Below are positions 1 to 8,888 of a stretch of DNA of 64,000 nucleotides, in pieces. Made by a program: the position numbers and the translations under genes. Source of the DNA: Coriobacteriia bacterium (GTDB lineage: Bacteria > Actinomycetota > Coriobacteriia > Anaerosomatales > Anaerosomataceae); assembly GCA_030652115.1 (NCBI GenBank), contig JAUSBK010000007.1:414363-478362 (forward strand). Reading direction: 5' to 3'. Every line of letters begins with the position of its first letter. Position 1 is the stretch's first letter. The notes under the pieces are model-generated. The model made no database searches, was not told where the DNA came from, and was given only the letters and a program-made list of their open reading frames with translations.

Positions 1-568
1 ACGTGTACTTCATGGAGAGCATCGTGATGAACCAGAACTGGTCGTTGTAGAAGTCGCCCTGGTGTCCGTGTACCACGAGGATTCTCTGGCCGGTTCCGGT
101 GTGCTCGAGAACGAGGGCCTCACGGGGCTCTATCCCCCGTAGCATCGGGTACGTCAGCTCGGTGTAGTCGTCGTAGTAGGTGAAGAAGTTGCGCTCAACG
201 AATGCCGGGTCTCTGAGCTGGATGTCGTGGTTGCCGTACAGCAGGATGAGACGCTCGTCGTCGTGGAAGCGCTGCACCGCATCGAAGGCTTCAGGATGGG
301 CGTTCCTGATGTGTCTGAAATTCGGGTGCTCCCAGAGTTCGTCGCCATCACCGGCCTCGACGTACACGAAGCCATCCTCGTAGTAGTAGTCGAGGGCGTG
401 CAGGTAGGCGTTCTGGTTCTTGATGAACTCGTCCGAGTGGCTGCCATCGCCGCGGTGGCAGTCGCTGATGATGACGTAGCGCGAGCTGTCATCGATCTGT
501 GCGACCCGTGCATTCTTGCGGGCCTCGGTCAGACGCTGGTCCGTGCGCACCCAATCACCCCCTCGCAT
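1..568 (-). CDS. Calcineurin-like metallophosphoesterase, 3' end cut by the window edge
   Basis: The minus strand encodes a metallophosphoesterase open through base 1, so its C-terminus lies outside the window. Visible motifs, in order, are SDCHRGD (D-x-H-x-G-D, metal site), GNHD and GHQGD, the metal-ligand blocks of the calcineurin-like superfamily. UDP-2,3-diacylglucosamine hydrolase-like proteins share this layout, but the substrate cannot be told here. I place the start at the ATG at 568 (MRGGDW). An in-frame ATG at 616 would add 16 mostly Arg-rich residues, and neither start has a strong ribosome binding site. The gene is divergent from the small gene at 752. Confidence 0.8.
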   Translation of the reverse strand, partial: MRGGDWVRTDQRLTEARKNARVAQIDDSSRYVIISDCHRGDGSHSDEFIKNQNAYLHALDYYYEDGFVYVEAGDGDELWEHPNFRHIRNAHPEAFDAVQRFHDDERLILLYGNHDIQLRDPAFVERNFFTYYDDYTELTYPMLRGIEPREALVLEHTGTGQRILVVHGHQGDFYNDQFWFITMLSMKYT

Positions 569-751
569 CACTCTACGGCGGTCGCGGCGTCTGCGCCAGG
601 ACGGCGGGCGCTGCATCAGGGCCGCCAGGCGGTCTATGGGTACATGCCCTAGTGGGTATCTATCGTGTGTCTTGTGCAATCTGTCACTAAGTGTCCATCG
701 ATGGATGCCGATACAGGGACTGGGGGAACGACAGCACGCCGGAGGCGAGGA

Positions 752-1153
752 ATGGACGGCAAAGGTGCTCAAGGCGACGGACCTGGCTGGGAAGTCGATG
801 CGGAGCTAACAGTGATGCACCTTCGCGACAAGGTGATCGACTGTCTGCTGTCGACCCACGGCGACTACTTTGCGCGTTCCCGCGCGGCTCTCGGGCTCGA
901 CAGTAGCGCGGCGGCGGTGCGTTCAACCGCCCAGGGTATGGTCGCGCTTGCGTTCCAGTCGGTCGGCGGATCGTACGACGCGCCGACACTGCCTGTGCTG
1001 GCCAAGGTCGTGAACCTGCTCTCGGAGCGCGCGCTCGACTGGGGTGCTGAGCCCGACTCCATCTTCCATTGCCACTGCGAACTCATGCAAGACGTTGGCA
1101 AACTGGAGCTGCTGCAGTCGTCCGAGTCAGACGCCATGCGGCGGAGGAACTGA
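752..1153 (+). CDS. Small protein of unknown function, 133 aa
   Basis: I do not recognise this protein. The ATG at 752 follows a good ribosome binding site (GGAGG at 741-745). After about 18 Gly/Asp-rich residues the sequence looks mostly helical and soluble, with no signal peptide or membrane segment. A pair of His and Cys residues (FHCHCELM) near residue 112 could bind metal, but this is weak. It stands alone between a divergent phosphoesterase and the ABC-F gene. Codon use and GC match its neighbours, which supports a real gene. Confidence 0.6.
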   Translation: MDGKGAQGDGPGWEVDAELTVMHLRDKVIDCLLSTHGDYFARSRAALGLDSSAAAVRSTAQGMVALAFQSVGGSYDAPTLPVLAKVVNLLSERALDWGAEPDSIFHCHCELMQDVGKLELLQSSESDAMRRRN

Positions 1154-1206
1154 TCACACACCGCGAATCCCGCTTCACCGGCTGCGGCTGTAGTCTCGGA
1201 CCCTGC

Positions 1207-1212
1207 TAGACT
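1207..1212 (+). promoter_or_regulatory. Candidate -10 element of a leaderless transcript for the ABC-F gene
   Basis: TAGACT lies 7 bases before the GTG start at 1220, so transcription would begin at or next to the start codon. There is no Shine-Dalgarno sequence before the GTG, which fits leaderless translation, common in Actinobacteria. No clear -35 is visible. Confidence 0.4.
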
Positions 1213-1219
1213 GTTTCGC

Positions 1220-3220
1220 GTGATCATTACTGTCGACCATGTAACCAGATCCATCGGGGAGCGCGTCCTGTTTGCGGACGCGTTCCTTCGCGTGGGTGCG
1301 CGCGACCGCGTTGCGCTGGTTGGCGCCAACGGCACCGGCAAGACGACGCTGCTCGAGGTGATCGCGGGCAACCAGGAGCCTGACGAGGGCTCGGTCATTC
1401 GCGCCAAGGGCGCAACGGTGGGCTATCTGCGTCAGGAGGCCATCGAGATGGCCGGACGCAGCGTTCTCGATGAGGTGCTCTCCGAGGCGGCCGGCGTCCG
1501 CGGGCTCGAGCACCGCATCGCGATGCTCGCCGAGGAGCTCGAGACGGCCGAGGCTGAGCAGGCCGAGGTGTTGCTCGCCGAATACGGTCGGCTGCAGGAG
1601 CGCTTCGAGCACCTCGGCGGGTACACAGTGGATGCTGAGGCGCGCTCGGTGCTGACCGGCCTCGGCTTCAAGGAGCGCGATCTGGGGCGTGACGTGGCCG
1701 AGCTCTCGGGCGGGTGGCTCATGCGCGTGGCGCTCGCGAAGCTGCTGCTCGTGGAGCCTGACGTGCTGCTCCTCGACGAGCCGACCAACCATCTCGATCT
1801 TGAGAGCGTGACCTGGCTCGAAGGGTTCTTGAAAAGCTACGAGGGAGCGGTCCTCCTCGTGAGTCACGATCGCTCCTTCATGGACGCGCTTGTCGACCGG
1901 GTGGCCGAGCTGGAGCGGCGGCGACTCTCCGTCTATCACGGCACCTACTCGGAGTATGAGGCGCAGAAGGTCGGCGACCAGGAGCGGCTGGAGACGGCCA
2001 AGAAGCAGCAGGACCGCCACATCGAGCAACAGGAGCGCTTCATCGAGCGCTTCCGCTACAAGAACACCAAGGCGAAGGCCGTACAGAGCCGCATCAAGGC
2101 CCTCGACCGCGTGGAACGCATAGAGCTTCCCGAGGCGCGTCAGAAGGTCAGGTTCGCGTTCCCGCAGCCCGAGCGGACCGGCGATGAGGTGATCCGGCTC
2201 GACCACGTCGCCAAAGCCTACGGCGAGAACGTGGTCTACCGCGACCTCTCGCTGGCGCTCTACCGGGGCGATAAGGTGGCCCTCGTGGGGCCGAACGGGG
2301 CGGGGAAGTCCACACTCCTGCGGATGCTTGCAGGCGAGCTCGCTGCCGACACGGGGTCGCGCGCCCTCGGCCAGAAGGTCACGGTCGCGTACTTCGCGCA
2401 GCACCAGCTCGAGGCGCTCGGACTGCGTAACACGGTGCTTGACGAGCTGCTCACCGCCGCACCCGATTGGACGCAACAACAGGCGCGCACGCTCCTCGGC
2501 ACGTTCCTGTTCCACGGTGACGACGTGAAGAAGCTGGTGCGCGTGCTTTCGGGCGGTGAGCGCGCGCGGCTGGCGCTCGCAAAGATGTTGGTGCGCCCGG
2601 CTTCGCTGCTCTGTCTCGACGAGCCGACGAACCATCTCGACATCCAGGGCCGTGACGTTCTTGAGACTGCGCTCAGGCAGTACACGGGCACGCTGGCGCT
2701 GATCACCCACGATCGGCACCTCATCCGCGGGGTCTGCAATCGCATCGCAGACGTGCGCGGCGGCGGGGTCACGATCTACGAGGGCGATTACGAGTACTAC
2801 GCGTACAAGCGCGCCGAGCTCGAGGGAACTCGTGTGCCGACTGGCGGTGGCGGACGGGGCAGCCTCGGCAAGGCGACCGAGGCCACGGCGAGTCGTGCGG
2901 CGGATTCAGACGAGCCGCGCGAGCGGAGGAGCAAGGATGCCAAACGAGCCGAGGCCGAGACGCGCAACCGCCTCTACCGTGGGACGAAGGATGCGAAGCG
3001 TCGGTTGGCCTCGGTCGACCGGGAGCTCTCCACGGTGAACGTCCGTCACGAGGAGTTGCTTGCAGTTCTGGCCGACACCGCGCTTTACGAGGACAAGGAA
3101 CGCTTCACGGCGGCGATGGAGGAGTATGCTTCAGTCAAGGGTCGCCTCGCGGCGCTCGAGGCGGAGTGGCTCGATCTCTCCGAACGCATCGAGGCTCTAC
3201 AAGCCGGAGGTCCGGAATGA
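1220..3220 (+). CDS. ABC-F family ATPase (ribosome-associated, EttA/Uup type)
   Basis: This 666-residue protein has two ABC domains and no membrane segments. Domain 1 has Walker [10 protein letters not shown] (residues 35-43), signature LSGGW and Walker [12 protein letters not shown]. Domain 2 has [24 protein letters not shown] and [11 protein letters not shown]. Between them is a charged helical linker, and the last 80 residues look like a coiled coil. This is the ABC-F plan: cytosolic ATPases that bind the ribosomal E site and act on translation, in some cases giving antibiotic protection. Resistance versus housekeeping function cannot be told from sequence. The first signature has W in place of the usual Q or E. 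The GTG start appears leaderless. Confidence 0.9.
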   Translation: MIITVDHVTRSIGERVLFADAFLRVGARDRVALVGANGTGKTTLLEVIAGNQEPDEGSVIRAKGATVGYLRQEAIEMAGRSVLDEVLSEAAGVRGLEHRIAMLAEELETAEAEQAEVLLAEYGRLQERFEHLGGYTVDAEARSVLTGLGFKERDLGRDVAELSGGWLMRVALAKLLLVEPDVLLLDEPTNHLDLESVTWLEGFLKSYEGAVLLVSHDRSFMDALVDRVAELERRRLSVYHGTYSEYEAQKVGDQERLETAKKQQDRHIEQQERFIERFRYKNTKAKAVQSRIKALDRVERIELPEARQKVRFAFPQPERTGDEVIRLDHVAKAYGENVVYRDLSLALYRGDKVALVGPNGAGKSTLLRMLAGELAADTGSRALGQKVTVAYFAQHQLEALGLRNTVLDELLTAAPDWTQQQARTLLGTFLFHGDDVKKLVRVLSGGERARLALAKMLVRPASLLCLDEPTNHLDIQGRDVLETALRQYTGTLALITHDRHLIRGVCNRIADVRGGGVTIYEGDYEYYAYKRAELEGTRVPTGGGGRGSLGKATEATASRAADSDEPRERRSKDAKRAEAETRNRLYRGTKDAKRRLASVDRELSTVNVRHEELLAVLADTALYEDKERFTAAMEEYASVKGRLAALEAEWLDLSERIEALQAGGPE

Positions 3221-3238
3221 TTGTAACAATGTTTACAA
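3221..3238. promoter_or_regulatory. Rex-like operator in front of the nuo operon
   Basis: TTGTAACAATGTTTACAA is an 18-bp imperfect palindrome whose outer arms (TTGTAA/TTACAA) are perfect. It matches 11 of the 14 defined positions of the Rex consensus TTGTGAANNNNTTCACAA. It begins directly after the ABC-F stop codon and overlaps the -35 of the nuo promoter, which fits repression. Rex senses the NADH/NAD ratio, and nuo is a known Rex target in Streptomyces. No rex gene is in the window. Confidence 0.55.
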
Positions 3239-3261
3239 ACTATGGGCCGGTCTGATATAAG
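3232..3261 (+). promoter_or_regulatory. Candidate nuo operon promoter P1
   Basis: TTTACA (3232-3237) and TATAAG (3256-3261) are 18 bp apart, placing the transcript start near 3268. The -35 lies inside the Rex-like palindrome. The leader of about 95 nt contains a hairpin with 8-bp arms (GCAGAAGC 3271-3278 with GCTTCTGC 3289-3296) of unknown role. Confidence 0.5.
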
Positions 3262-3310
3262 GCTACGGAGGCAGAAGCGTGAGGCGGTGCTTCTGCGCCG
3301 TGTGGACTGG

Positions 3311-3340
3311 TTGGGAGTCGCGTCGCGCTGTTCGTACACT
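3311..3340 (+). promoter_or_regulatory. Possible second nuo promoter P2
   Basis: TTGGGA (3311-3316) and TACACT (3335-3340) are 18 bp apart and would start transcription near 3347, just before nuoA. It is weaker than P1 and lies downstream of the Rex-like site, so it could give Rex-independent basal expression. Confidence 0.25.
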
Positions 3341-3364
3341 ACGGAATGGTACTGGGGGTGAGCG

Positions 3365-3727
3365 GTGACTTCGAGTGAGACCCTTTTGTTCGTAGTCGGG
3401 CTCGCCGCCGGCCCGGTGCTGTTCCTGCTGGTCATGCTGGGGGCAAACTCGCTGCTAGCGCCCAAGCGCCCAAGCGAGCTCAAGGGCAGTGCGTACGAAT
3501 GCGGCATCCCGCAGGCCGGATCCCCGTGGCGGGGGGTCAACATCCGCTTCTCCACCATCGCGCTCCTGTTCGTGATCTTCGACGCCGAGACGGTGCTTCT
3601 GTTCGCCGTGGCGTCCAGAGTGCGCGGCTCTCTCACGGGTGCGGTCGAGGTCGGAGCATTTGCGGCATTCCTCGCACTCGGCCTCTTCTACGCCTGGAAG
3701 AAGGGGGCGCTGAAGTGGCCGGCATAG
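3365..3727 (+). CDS. nuoA: Complex I membrane subunit NuoA
   Basis: NuoA is a small membrane subunit at the junction of the membrane arm and peripheral arm of NADH:quinone oxidoreductase. The 120-residue protein has three hydrophobic segments, the family motif YECG in the first loop and FVIFDAE before the second helix, where acidic residues matter for proton coupling. The GTG start at 3365 follows a GGGGGTGA-type ribosome binding site. It is the first gene of an operon that runs to nuoN and overlaps nuoB by 13 bp. Confidence 0.95.
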   Translation: MTSSETLLFVVGLAAGPVLFLLVMLGANSLLAPKRPSELKGSAYECGIPQAGSPWRGVNIRFSTIALLFVIFDAETVLLFAVASRVRGSLTGAVEVGAFAAFLALGLFYAWKKGALKWPA

Positions 3728-4290
3728 ACGACGTGGCCAAGGCACTCGAGCGTGTCCCCGGCGGCGGGATCATCCTCACGAGCATCGACGCTATCGCCGA
3801 TTGGGCTCGCGGGTACTCGCTGTGGATGATGCCGATGGGAACCGCGTGCTGCGCGATGGAGCTCATCGCAGCGTCGTTCTCGAAGTTCGACTTCGACCGC
3901 CATGGCTCCATCCCGCGTCCGGACCCCCGGCACACCGACGTGATGGTTGTGGCCGGCACGATCACCCACAAGATGGCGCCGTCGGTTAAGCTCCTGTGGG
4001 CGCAGATGCCAGAGCCGAAGTGGTGTATCGCGATGGGGAACTGCGCGATCTCCGGCGGCATCTTCTACTACGATACCTACTCTGTCGTGCGCGGCGTGGA
4101 CGAGTTCCTGCCGGTGGACGTCTACATCGCCGGATGTCCGCCGCGGCCGGAGGCCTTGCAGGACGCGATCCTGCGCCTACGCGAGAAGGTCCGTGCGGAG
4201 TCCGTCTCGCCCGGACGTGCTCGCGAGATCGAGTCGATCCTCCCACTGCCCTCAGATGCCCCGCGCGGCTCGGCCGGTGACGACGAGTGA
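3715..4290 (+). CDS. nuoB: Complex I Fe-S subunit NuoB (cluster N2)
   Basis: NuoB carries the terminal [4Fe-4S] cluster N2 that reduces quinone. The expected ligands are present: the adjacent pair Cys45-Cys46 (GTACCAMEL), Cys110 (MGNC) and Cys141 (GCPPRP). The GTG at 3715 lies inside nuoA and gives 191 residues, a normal length. The C-terminal 35 residues are polar and variable. Conservation of all four cysteines shows that electrons can still reach quinone in this shortened complex. Confidence 0.95.
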   Translation: MAGIDDVAKALERVPGGGIILTSIDAIADWARGYSLWMMPMGTACCAMELIAASFSKFDFDRHGSIPRPDPRHTDVMVVAGTITHKMAPSVKLLWAQMPEPKWCIAMGNCAISGGIFYYDTYSVVRGVDEFLPVDVYIAGCPPRPEALQDAILRLREKVRAESVSPGRAREIESILPLPSDAPRGSAGDDE

Positions 4291-4748
4291 ACATCAACGA
4301 GCTTCGGGAGCATCTCTGCGAGTCCTACCCGGACCTGTGCCCGCTGTTCTCGGTGGAGTTCGGCGACGGCGTGATGCAGGTTGCGTCGTCCGGTCTCCAT
4401 GAGGCTGCAGCTGACCTTAAGGCGCTCGGATTCGACATGCTCGGCATGGTCACTGCAGTCGATTTCGGCGAGGAGTTCGAGCTCATCTATCGTCTCCGGT
4501 CGCGGGAAATGCGCGTGGGCATGATCGTGCGTACCCGCGCGCCGCGCGATAATCCCGCGGTTGCCAGCGTCACGGACCTGTGGCCCGCTGCGAACTGGCA
4601 CGAGCGCGAAGTCTACGACCTGTTCGGTATCACCTTCGAGGGCCATCCGGACCTTCGGCGCATACTGCTGCCCGATGACTGGGTCGGCCACCCGCTCCGC
4701 AAGGACTACGAGGATCCGGGGATCATCAGGAGGCCTGACTACCTGTGA
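4287..4748 (+). CDS. nuoC: Complex I peripheral subunit NuoC
   Basis: NuoC (30 kDa subunit family) packs against NuoD and NuoB in the connecting part of complex I. The 153-residue protein ends with the family signature: NWHEREVYDLFGITFEGHP at about residues 108-126, followed by LRRILLPDDW and HPLRKDY. It starts with GTG in a 4-bp GTGA overlap with nuoB and ends 4 bp into nuoD, so translation is probably coupled. It is a separate protein, not fused to NuoD as in some enterobacteria. Confidence 0.95.
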   Translation: MNINELREHLCESYPDLCPLFSVEFGDGVMQVASSGLHEAAADLKALGFDMLGMVTAVDFGEEFELIYRLRSREMRVGMIVRTRAPRDNPAVASVTDLWPAANWHEREVYDLFGITFEGHPDLRRILLPDDWVGHPLRKDYEDPGIIRRPDYL

Positions 4749-5905
4749 CCGAGCCCCGAGACATCGACATGGAGCTCGAGACGCCGGTTGCCGTCACAGA
4801 CGAGAGCGGACACCTCGTCGTGAACATCGGTCCCTCGCACCCTTCCACTCACGGGGTCTGCCGCGTGCTCGTGGAGCTCGACGGCGAGATCGTGGTGAAG
4901 GCGGAGCCCATCATCGGGCACCTGCACCGCGGCATCGAGAAGATGGCCGAGAACCGCACGTACCTGCAGGTCGTGCCGCTCACGGACCGGCTGGACTACG
5001 TCGGCTCGATGTACGCGAACTGGGCGTACTGCCGGGCGGTAGAGCGCCTGGCCGGCATCCGCGTGCCTGAGCGTGCCGAGTACATCCGCGTGATCGTCTG
5101 CGAGCTGCAGCGCATCGCCAGCCACATGATGGCGATCGGCCCGGCCGGCGCAGACACGGGCGCCACCAGCGCCTTCATGTACACGTTCTGGCAGCGCGAG
5201 ATGGTGGTCGACCTGTTCGAGGCGCTGTGCGGCGCACGGCTTACCTACAACTATGTGCGCCCCGGTGGCGTCGCCTCCGATCTGCCCGAAGGCTGGGTCG
5301 AGCGGTGTCGCGCGTTCATCGCGCAGCACCCAGCGGCGATGCTCGAGATCGACCGGTTCCTGTTCGGCAACGTCATCTTCCGCGCTCGTACCAAGGGCAT
5401 CGGCGTGCTTGCTGCCGCCGATGCCGTGGCCTGGGGCGCGACCGGTCCGGTCGCCCGCGGCTCGGGGGTCTCGTGGGATCTTCGCCGCGATGACCCGTAC
5501 TCCGTCTACCCGCGCTTCGACTTCGACGTCCCGGTGGGTTCGCGCGGCGATTCCTACGACAGGGCTCGTGTGCGCGTTTACGAGGCGGTGGAGTCCTGCC
5601 GGATCATCGGTCAGGCCCTGGACGGGCTCGCCGAGTTCAAGCCTGGTGACATCAAGGCCGAGGCGATGCCGCGCCTTCTGGCGCCGCCGCCGGGCGACGC
5701 CTACGACCACATCGAAAGCGCCCGAGGGTCCCTCGGCGTGTACCTCGTGAGCGACGGCAGCGTTCGGCCGTACCGCATGAAGGTGCGTTCGCCCGCTTTC
5801 TGCAATCTCGCCCTGCTTCCCCTCGTTGCCGAGGGCCACACGCTCTCGGACCTCGTGGTCATCCTTGGATCCCTCGACCCTGTGTTCGGGGAGGTGGACC
5901 GGTGA
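4745..5905 (+). CDS. nuoD: Complex I quinone-site subunit NuoD
   Basis: NuoD (49 kDa subunit family, related to the large subunit of NiFe hydrogenases) forms the quinone pocket together with NuoB. The 386-residue protein has the expected blocks: NIGPSHPSTHG near the N-terminus, HLHRGIEKMAENRTYLQ, and an Arg/Asp-rich C-terminus. The NiFe-binding cysteines of hydrogenases are absent, as expected for a respiratory NuoD. The GTG start overlaps nuoC by 4 bp. Confidence 0.95.
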   Translation: MTEPRDIDMELETPVAVTDESGHLVVNIGPSHPSTHGVCRVLVELDGEIVVKAEPIIGHLHRGIEKMAENRTYLQVVPLTDRLDYVGSMYANWAYCRAVERLAGIRVPERAEYIRVIVCELQRIASHMMAIGPAGADTGATSAFMYTFWQREMVVDLFEALCGARLTYNYVRPGGVASDLPEGWVERCRAFIAQHPAAMLEIDRFLFGNVIFRARTKGIGVLAAADAVAWGATGPVARGSGVSWDLRRDDPYSVYPRFDFDVPVGSRGDSYDRARVRVYEAVESCRIIGQALDGLAEFKPGDIKAEAMPRLLAPPPGDAYDHIESARGSLGVYLVSDGSVRPYRMKVRSPAFCNLALLPLVAEGHTLSDLVVILGSLDPVFGEVDR

Positions 5906-6849
5906 CCTTTGTGTGGGGACTCCTCTGGGGCCTTGGCGCGGTGATGCTGATCGCCGGTGGCGCGGTCATCGGCGTGTGGTGGGAGCGCAAGGTCGCCGGA
6001 CGTATCCAGCTGCGCTACGGCCCGCAGCAGATCGGCCCCGCGGGCTCACTGCAAATGATCGCCGACGTGCCCAAGCTGCTCTTCAAGGAGGACATCGTCC
6101 CCGATGGGGCGGACAAGCCGGTCTTCCGCTATGCGCCGCTTGCCGTTTTTGCGCCGATTGCGATGGGCGCCGCGGTCATACCGTTCTGGGCTGGGTGGGC
6201 GCCGTTCGATTCGTCGGTGGGCATGCTGTTCTTCCTCGCTGTCCCTGCCATCGGCGTCATCGGCATACTGCTTTCGGCCTGGGGGTCGCACAACACGCTG
6301 TCGACCATCGGTGGTCTGCGCGCCGCCGCGCAGATGATCTCCTACGAGGTGCCACGCTCGCTCTCGGTGCTCTCCGTGGTGATCCTGGCGGGTTCGATGC
6401 GGCCGATCGAGGTCATGGACGCGTGGCGCTGGTGGTGGGTGCCGCTCACCTTCGTGGGGTTCCTCATCTACTTCATCGCGTCGATCGCCGAGATGAACCG
6501 CGGTCCGTTCGACTTGCCGGAAGCGGAGTCTGAGATCGTTGCCGGCTACTTCGCCGACTACTCGGGCTTTCGCTGGGCGATCTTCATGATGGGCGAGTAC
6601 GGAGCGATGATCGTCGCGTCACTGTTTGGAGCGGCGGTCTTCCTGGGCGGCTTCCGCTGGCTGCCGGGCGTTGGCGGACTCGCGGTCTTCATCCTGCTCG
6701 CTTCGCTCCTGATTACCGCAGTGATGTGGATCAAGTGGACGTTCCCGCGCTTCCGGCAGGACCATCTGATGACGTTCTGCTGGACGGTGCTGACGCCGCT
6801 CGCGCTGCTCCAACTCGTGGTGGCGGGGGTGGTCTCGCTATGGCTGTGA
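5902..6849 (+). CDS. nuoH: Complex I membrane subunit NuoH
   Basis: NuoH anchors the peripheral arm in the membrane and forms part of the quinone channel. The 315-residue protein has about eight hydrophobic segments and the signature motifs GVWWERKVAGRIQLRYGP near the N-terminus and AEMNRGPFDLPEAESE near residue 200, including the conserved charged residues of the E-channel. The GTG start overlaps nuoD by 4 bp. The end overlaps the following gene by 10 bp. Confidence 0.95.
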   Translation: MTFVWGLLWGLGAVMLIAGGAVIGVWWERKVAGRIQLRYGPQQIGPAGSLQMIADVPKLLFKEDIVPDGADKPVFRYAPLAVFAPIAMGAAVIPFWAGWAPFDSSVGMLFFLAVPAIGVIGILLSAWGSHNTLSTIGGLRAAAQMISYEVPRSLSVLSVVILAGSMRPIEVMDAWRWWWVPLTFVGFLIYFIASIAEMNRGPFDLPEAESEIVAGYFADYSGFRWAIFMMGEYGAMIVASLFGAAVFLGGFRWLPGVGGLAVFILLASLLITAVMWIKWTFPRFRQDHLMTFCWTVLTPLALLQLVVAGVVSLWL

Positions 6850-8888
6850 AGCCTGAGCCCGTCCGCACGCCCGCGACGGTCAGCGACGAGTATCCTGCCG
6901 GCATCAAGGGCATGCTCGCGGGTGCACGCTCCATCCTCACGGGCTTTGCTGTCACCGTGAGCAAGGTGCGCACGCGCCCGGTCACCGTGCGCTATCCCGC
7001 CGAGAAGCTCACGGTGAGCGACCGGTGGCGGGGCGCGCTCCGGTTGCGTGGCGTGCTCGGTCGCGATGAGGTGCCGCTGCTGAGCTCCATGCCGGGAGAG
7101 CACAACTCCGTCATCGACGGCCTGCACCGCTCCTCCCGCCTGCCCGGATGCGTCGGCAACTGCCCCGCGAACGTGGACGCCCGGGGGCAGTCGTTCCTCA
7201 TCGCAGACGGCCGCGTTGCCGACGCCTACGCACTGGTTCGCGAGCGGAACATCATGCCCGGCGTACTCGGCCGAATCTGTCATCATCCCTGCGAGACCGC
7301 ATGCCGGCGGAACTTCTACGATGAACCCATCGCCATCCGACCGCTTCACCGGTTCGCATTCGAGGAGTTCCAGAAGATCCGACCGGACGCGCTGCCGGTT
7401 CTGCCGAACACGCAGGGCAAGCGCGTGGCGATCATCGGGTCCGGTCCTTCGGGACTGGCGGCGGCGTACGACCTCATGCGCCTCGGCTACGGTGTTGTGA
7501 TGTACGAATCGGAGGAGGAGCCAGGCGGCGCACTGCGTAGCGGCGTCCCGGCGTACCGTCTTCCGCGTGACGTGCTGTCGCGCGAGATCGACGACATAGT
7601 CGAGATGGGGTTGGAGCTCCACTGTGGTGTCGAGGTAGGCAAGGACAAGCCCCTCGCCGCCATCAGGCGGGAGGCCGACGCCCTCTTGCTTGCCGTCGGG
7701 CTGCAGCAGAGTCGCATCCTGCCGATCCCGGGCGCCGACGCCGAAGGTGTGGTGGGCGCGCTTGAGTTCCTCTGGGCGGGTAATCACACCGGCGAGGCCG
7801 GTGTGCGCGGGAAGCGCGTGTTCGTCATCGGCGGCGGCAACGTAGCCGTGGACGTGGCGCGGGTCGCCCTTCGTGTCGGCGCGAGCGAGGTGCGTCTCGC
7901 GTCGCTCGAGTCGGACGAAGAGATGCCGGCGCATCCGTGGGAGATCGCCGAGGCGCTGGACGAGGGCGTCATCGCAACGTGTTCCGTCGGCCCCGAGCGC
8001 GTGCTCGTGGAGCGCCATCGCGTGGTCGGAATGCAGATGCGCGAGTGCCTGTCGGTCTTCGACGAAGTCGGCAAGTTCTCGCCCAAGTTCGGCGAAGGCC
8101 TGAGCGATTTCGCGTGCGACGTCGTCGTCTTCGCCATCGGCCAGGCCGCGAAGCTCGACGCGCTGCTCGGCGGCACGGAAGTGATGATGAGCGGGCAGAA
8201 CCGGCTCGCCGTGGACGGCACGACCTTCAGCACGACCACCCCGGGCGTTTTCGCCTGTGGCGAGGTGGTCACGGGTCCCGGCAGCGCCATCGGGTCGATC
8301 GCTACGGGACACGAGGCCGCCGAGACGATCCACCGTTACTTGCAGGAGCAGCCTGTCGACGAGGAGTCTCGCGTTCGGCGGCCCGTTCCCAAGTACGCCA
8401 AGTACGCTCCGGTAGACCTGAGCCTCGTGGAGGACGACCGTCTACGCGCAGGCATGCCGTTCTCGGATGCCGAGGAACGGGCGCGGGACTTCCGGCCCGT
8501 GGAACTGGGTCTCGCTTACGACGAGGCCATGGCCGAGGCGACCCGGTGCCTGCGTTGCGAGTCCGAGGTGTGCGTAGGCTGCACCTTCTGTGCGCGGACG
8601 TGCCCGGACTTCGCCATCCAGGTCGAACGGGACGACACGCCGGGAGAGCGCTGCCTCACGCGCTACGAGCTTGACCTCACGATGTGCTGCTTCTGCGGTC
8701 TGTGCGCCGAGCAGTGTCCCACCGGCGCCCTGACGCACACCGGCCAGTACGAGCTCTCGTTCTTCCACCGGGAACTGATGACGTTCGACAAGGGCGAGAT
8801 GCTGCGAGATGCCGGGGGAGAGCGTGCAACGGGCCGTGACGGCATCGTTTCGCCTGCGTGTCCCACGCGCAAGGAGGTCGAGCGATGA
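6840..8888 (+). CDS. NuoI with an inserted GltD-like FAD/NAD(P)H oxidoreductase domain
   Basis: This 682-residue protein sits exactly where nuoI belongs. Residues 20-75 match the N-terminal amphipathic part of NuoI (GIKGML then RPVTVRYPAEK and DRWRG). Residues about 85-510 are a GltD-like flavoprotein: N-terminal Fe-S cysteines C104, C108, C147, C151, C155; an FAD Rossmann motif (VAIIGSGPSGLAAAY, 197-210); and an NAD(P)H Rossmann motif (FVIGGGNVAVDVA, 328-340). From about 560 the NuoI ferredoxin domain resumes with two CxxCxxCxxxCP clusters (C578, 581, 584, 588 and C616, 619, 622, 626), then the NuoI-like tail YELSFFHRELMTFDKGEML. Since nuoE, nuoF and nuoG are missing, I infer that this domain feeds electrons from NAD(P)H, or another donor, into the N6 clusters. 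The insertion and motifs are seen directly; the function is inferred. Confidence 0.85.
   Translation: MAVKPEPVRTPATVSDEYPAGIKGMLAGARSILTGFAVTVSKVRTRPVTVRYPAEKLTVSDRWRGALRLRGVLGRDEVPLLSSMPGEHNSVIDGLHRSSRLPGCVGNCPANVDARGQSFLIADGRVADAYALVRERNIMPGVLGRICHHPCETACRRNFYDEPIAIRPLHRFAFEEFQKIRPDALPVLPNTQGKRVAIIGSGPSGLAAAYDLMRLGYGVVMYESEEEPGGALRSGVPAYRLPRDVLSREIDDIVEMGLELHCGVEVGKDKPLAAIRREADALLLAVGLQQSRILPIPGADAEGVVGALEFLWAGNHTGEAGVRGKRVFVIGGGNVAVDVARVALRVGASEVRLASLESDEEMPAHPWEIAEALDEGVIATCSVGPERVLVERHRVVGMQMRECLSVFDEVGKFSPKFGEGLSDFACDVVVFAIGQAAKLDALLGGTEVMMSGQNRLAVDGTTFSTTTPGVFACGEVVTGPGSAIGSIATGHEAAETIHRYLQEQPVDEESRVRRPVPKYAKYAPVDLSLVEDDRLRAGMPFSDAEERARDFRPVELGLAYDEAMAEATRCLRCESEVCVGCTFCARTCPDFAIQVERDDTPGERCLTRYELDLTMCCFCGLCAEQCPTGALTHTGQYELSFFHRELMTFDKGEMLRDAGGERATGRDGIVSPACPTRKEVER

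Noticed and set aside
1175..2719. A long minus-strand open frame across the ABC-F gene
   Set aside because: Same reason: it mirrors the ABC-F coding frame and shows no recognisable motif.
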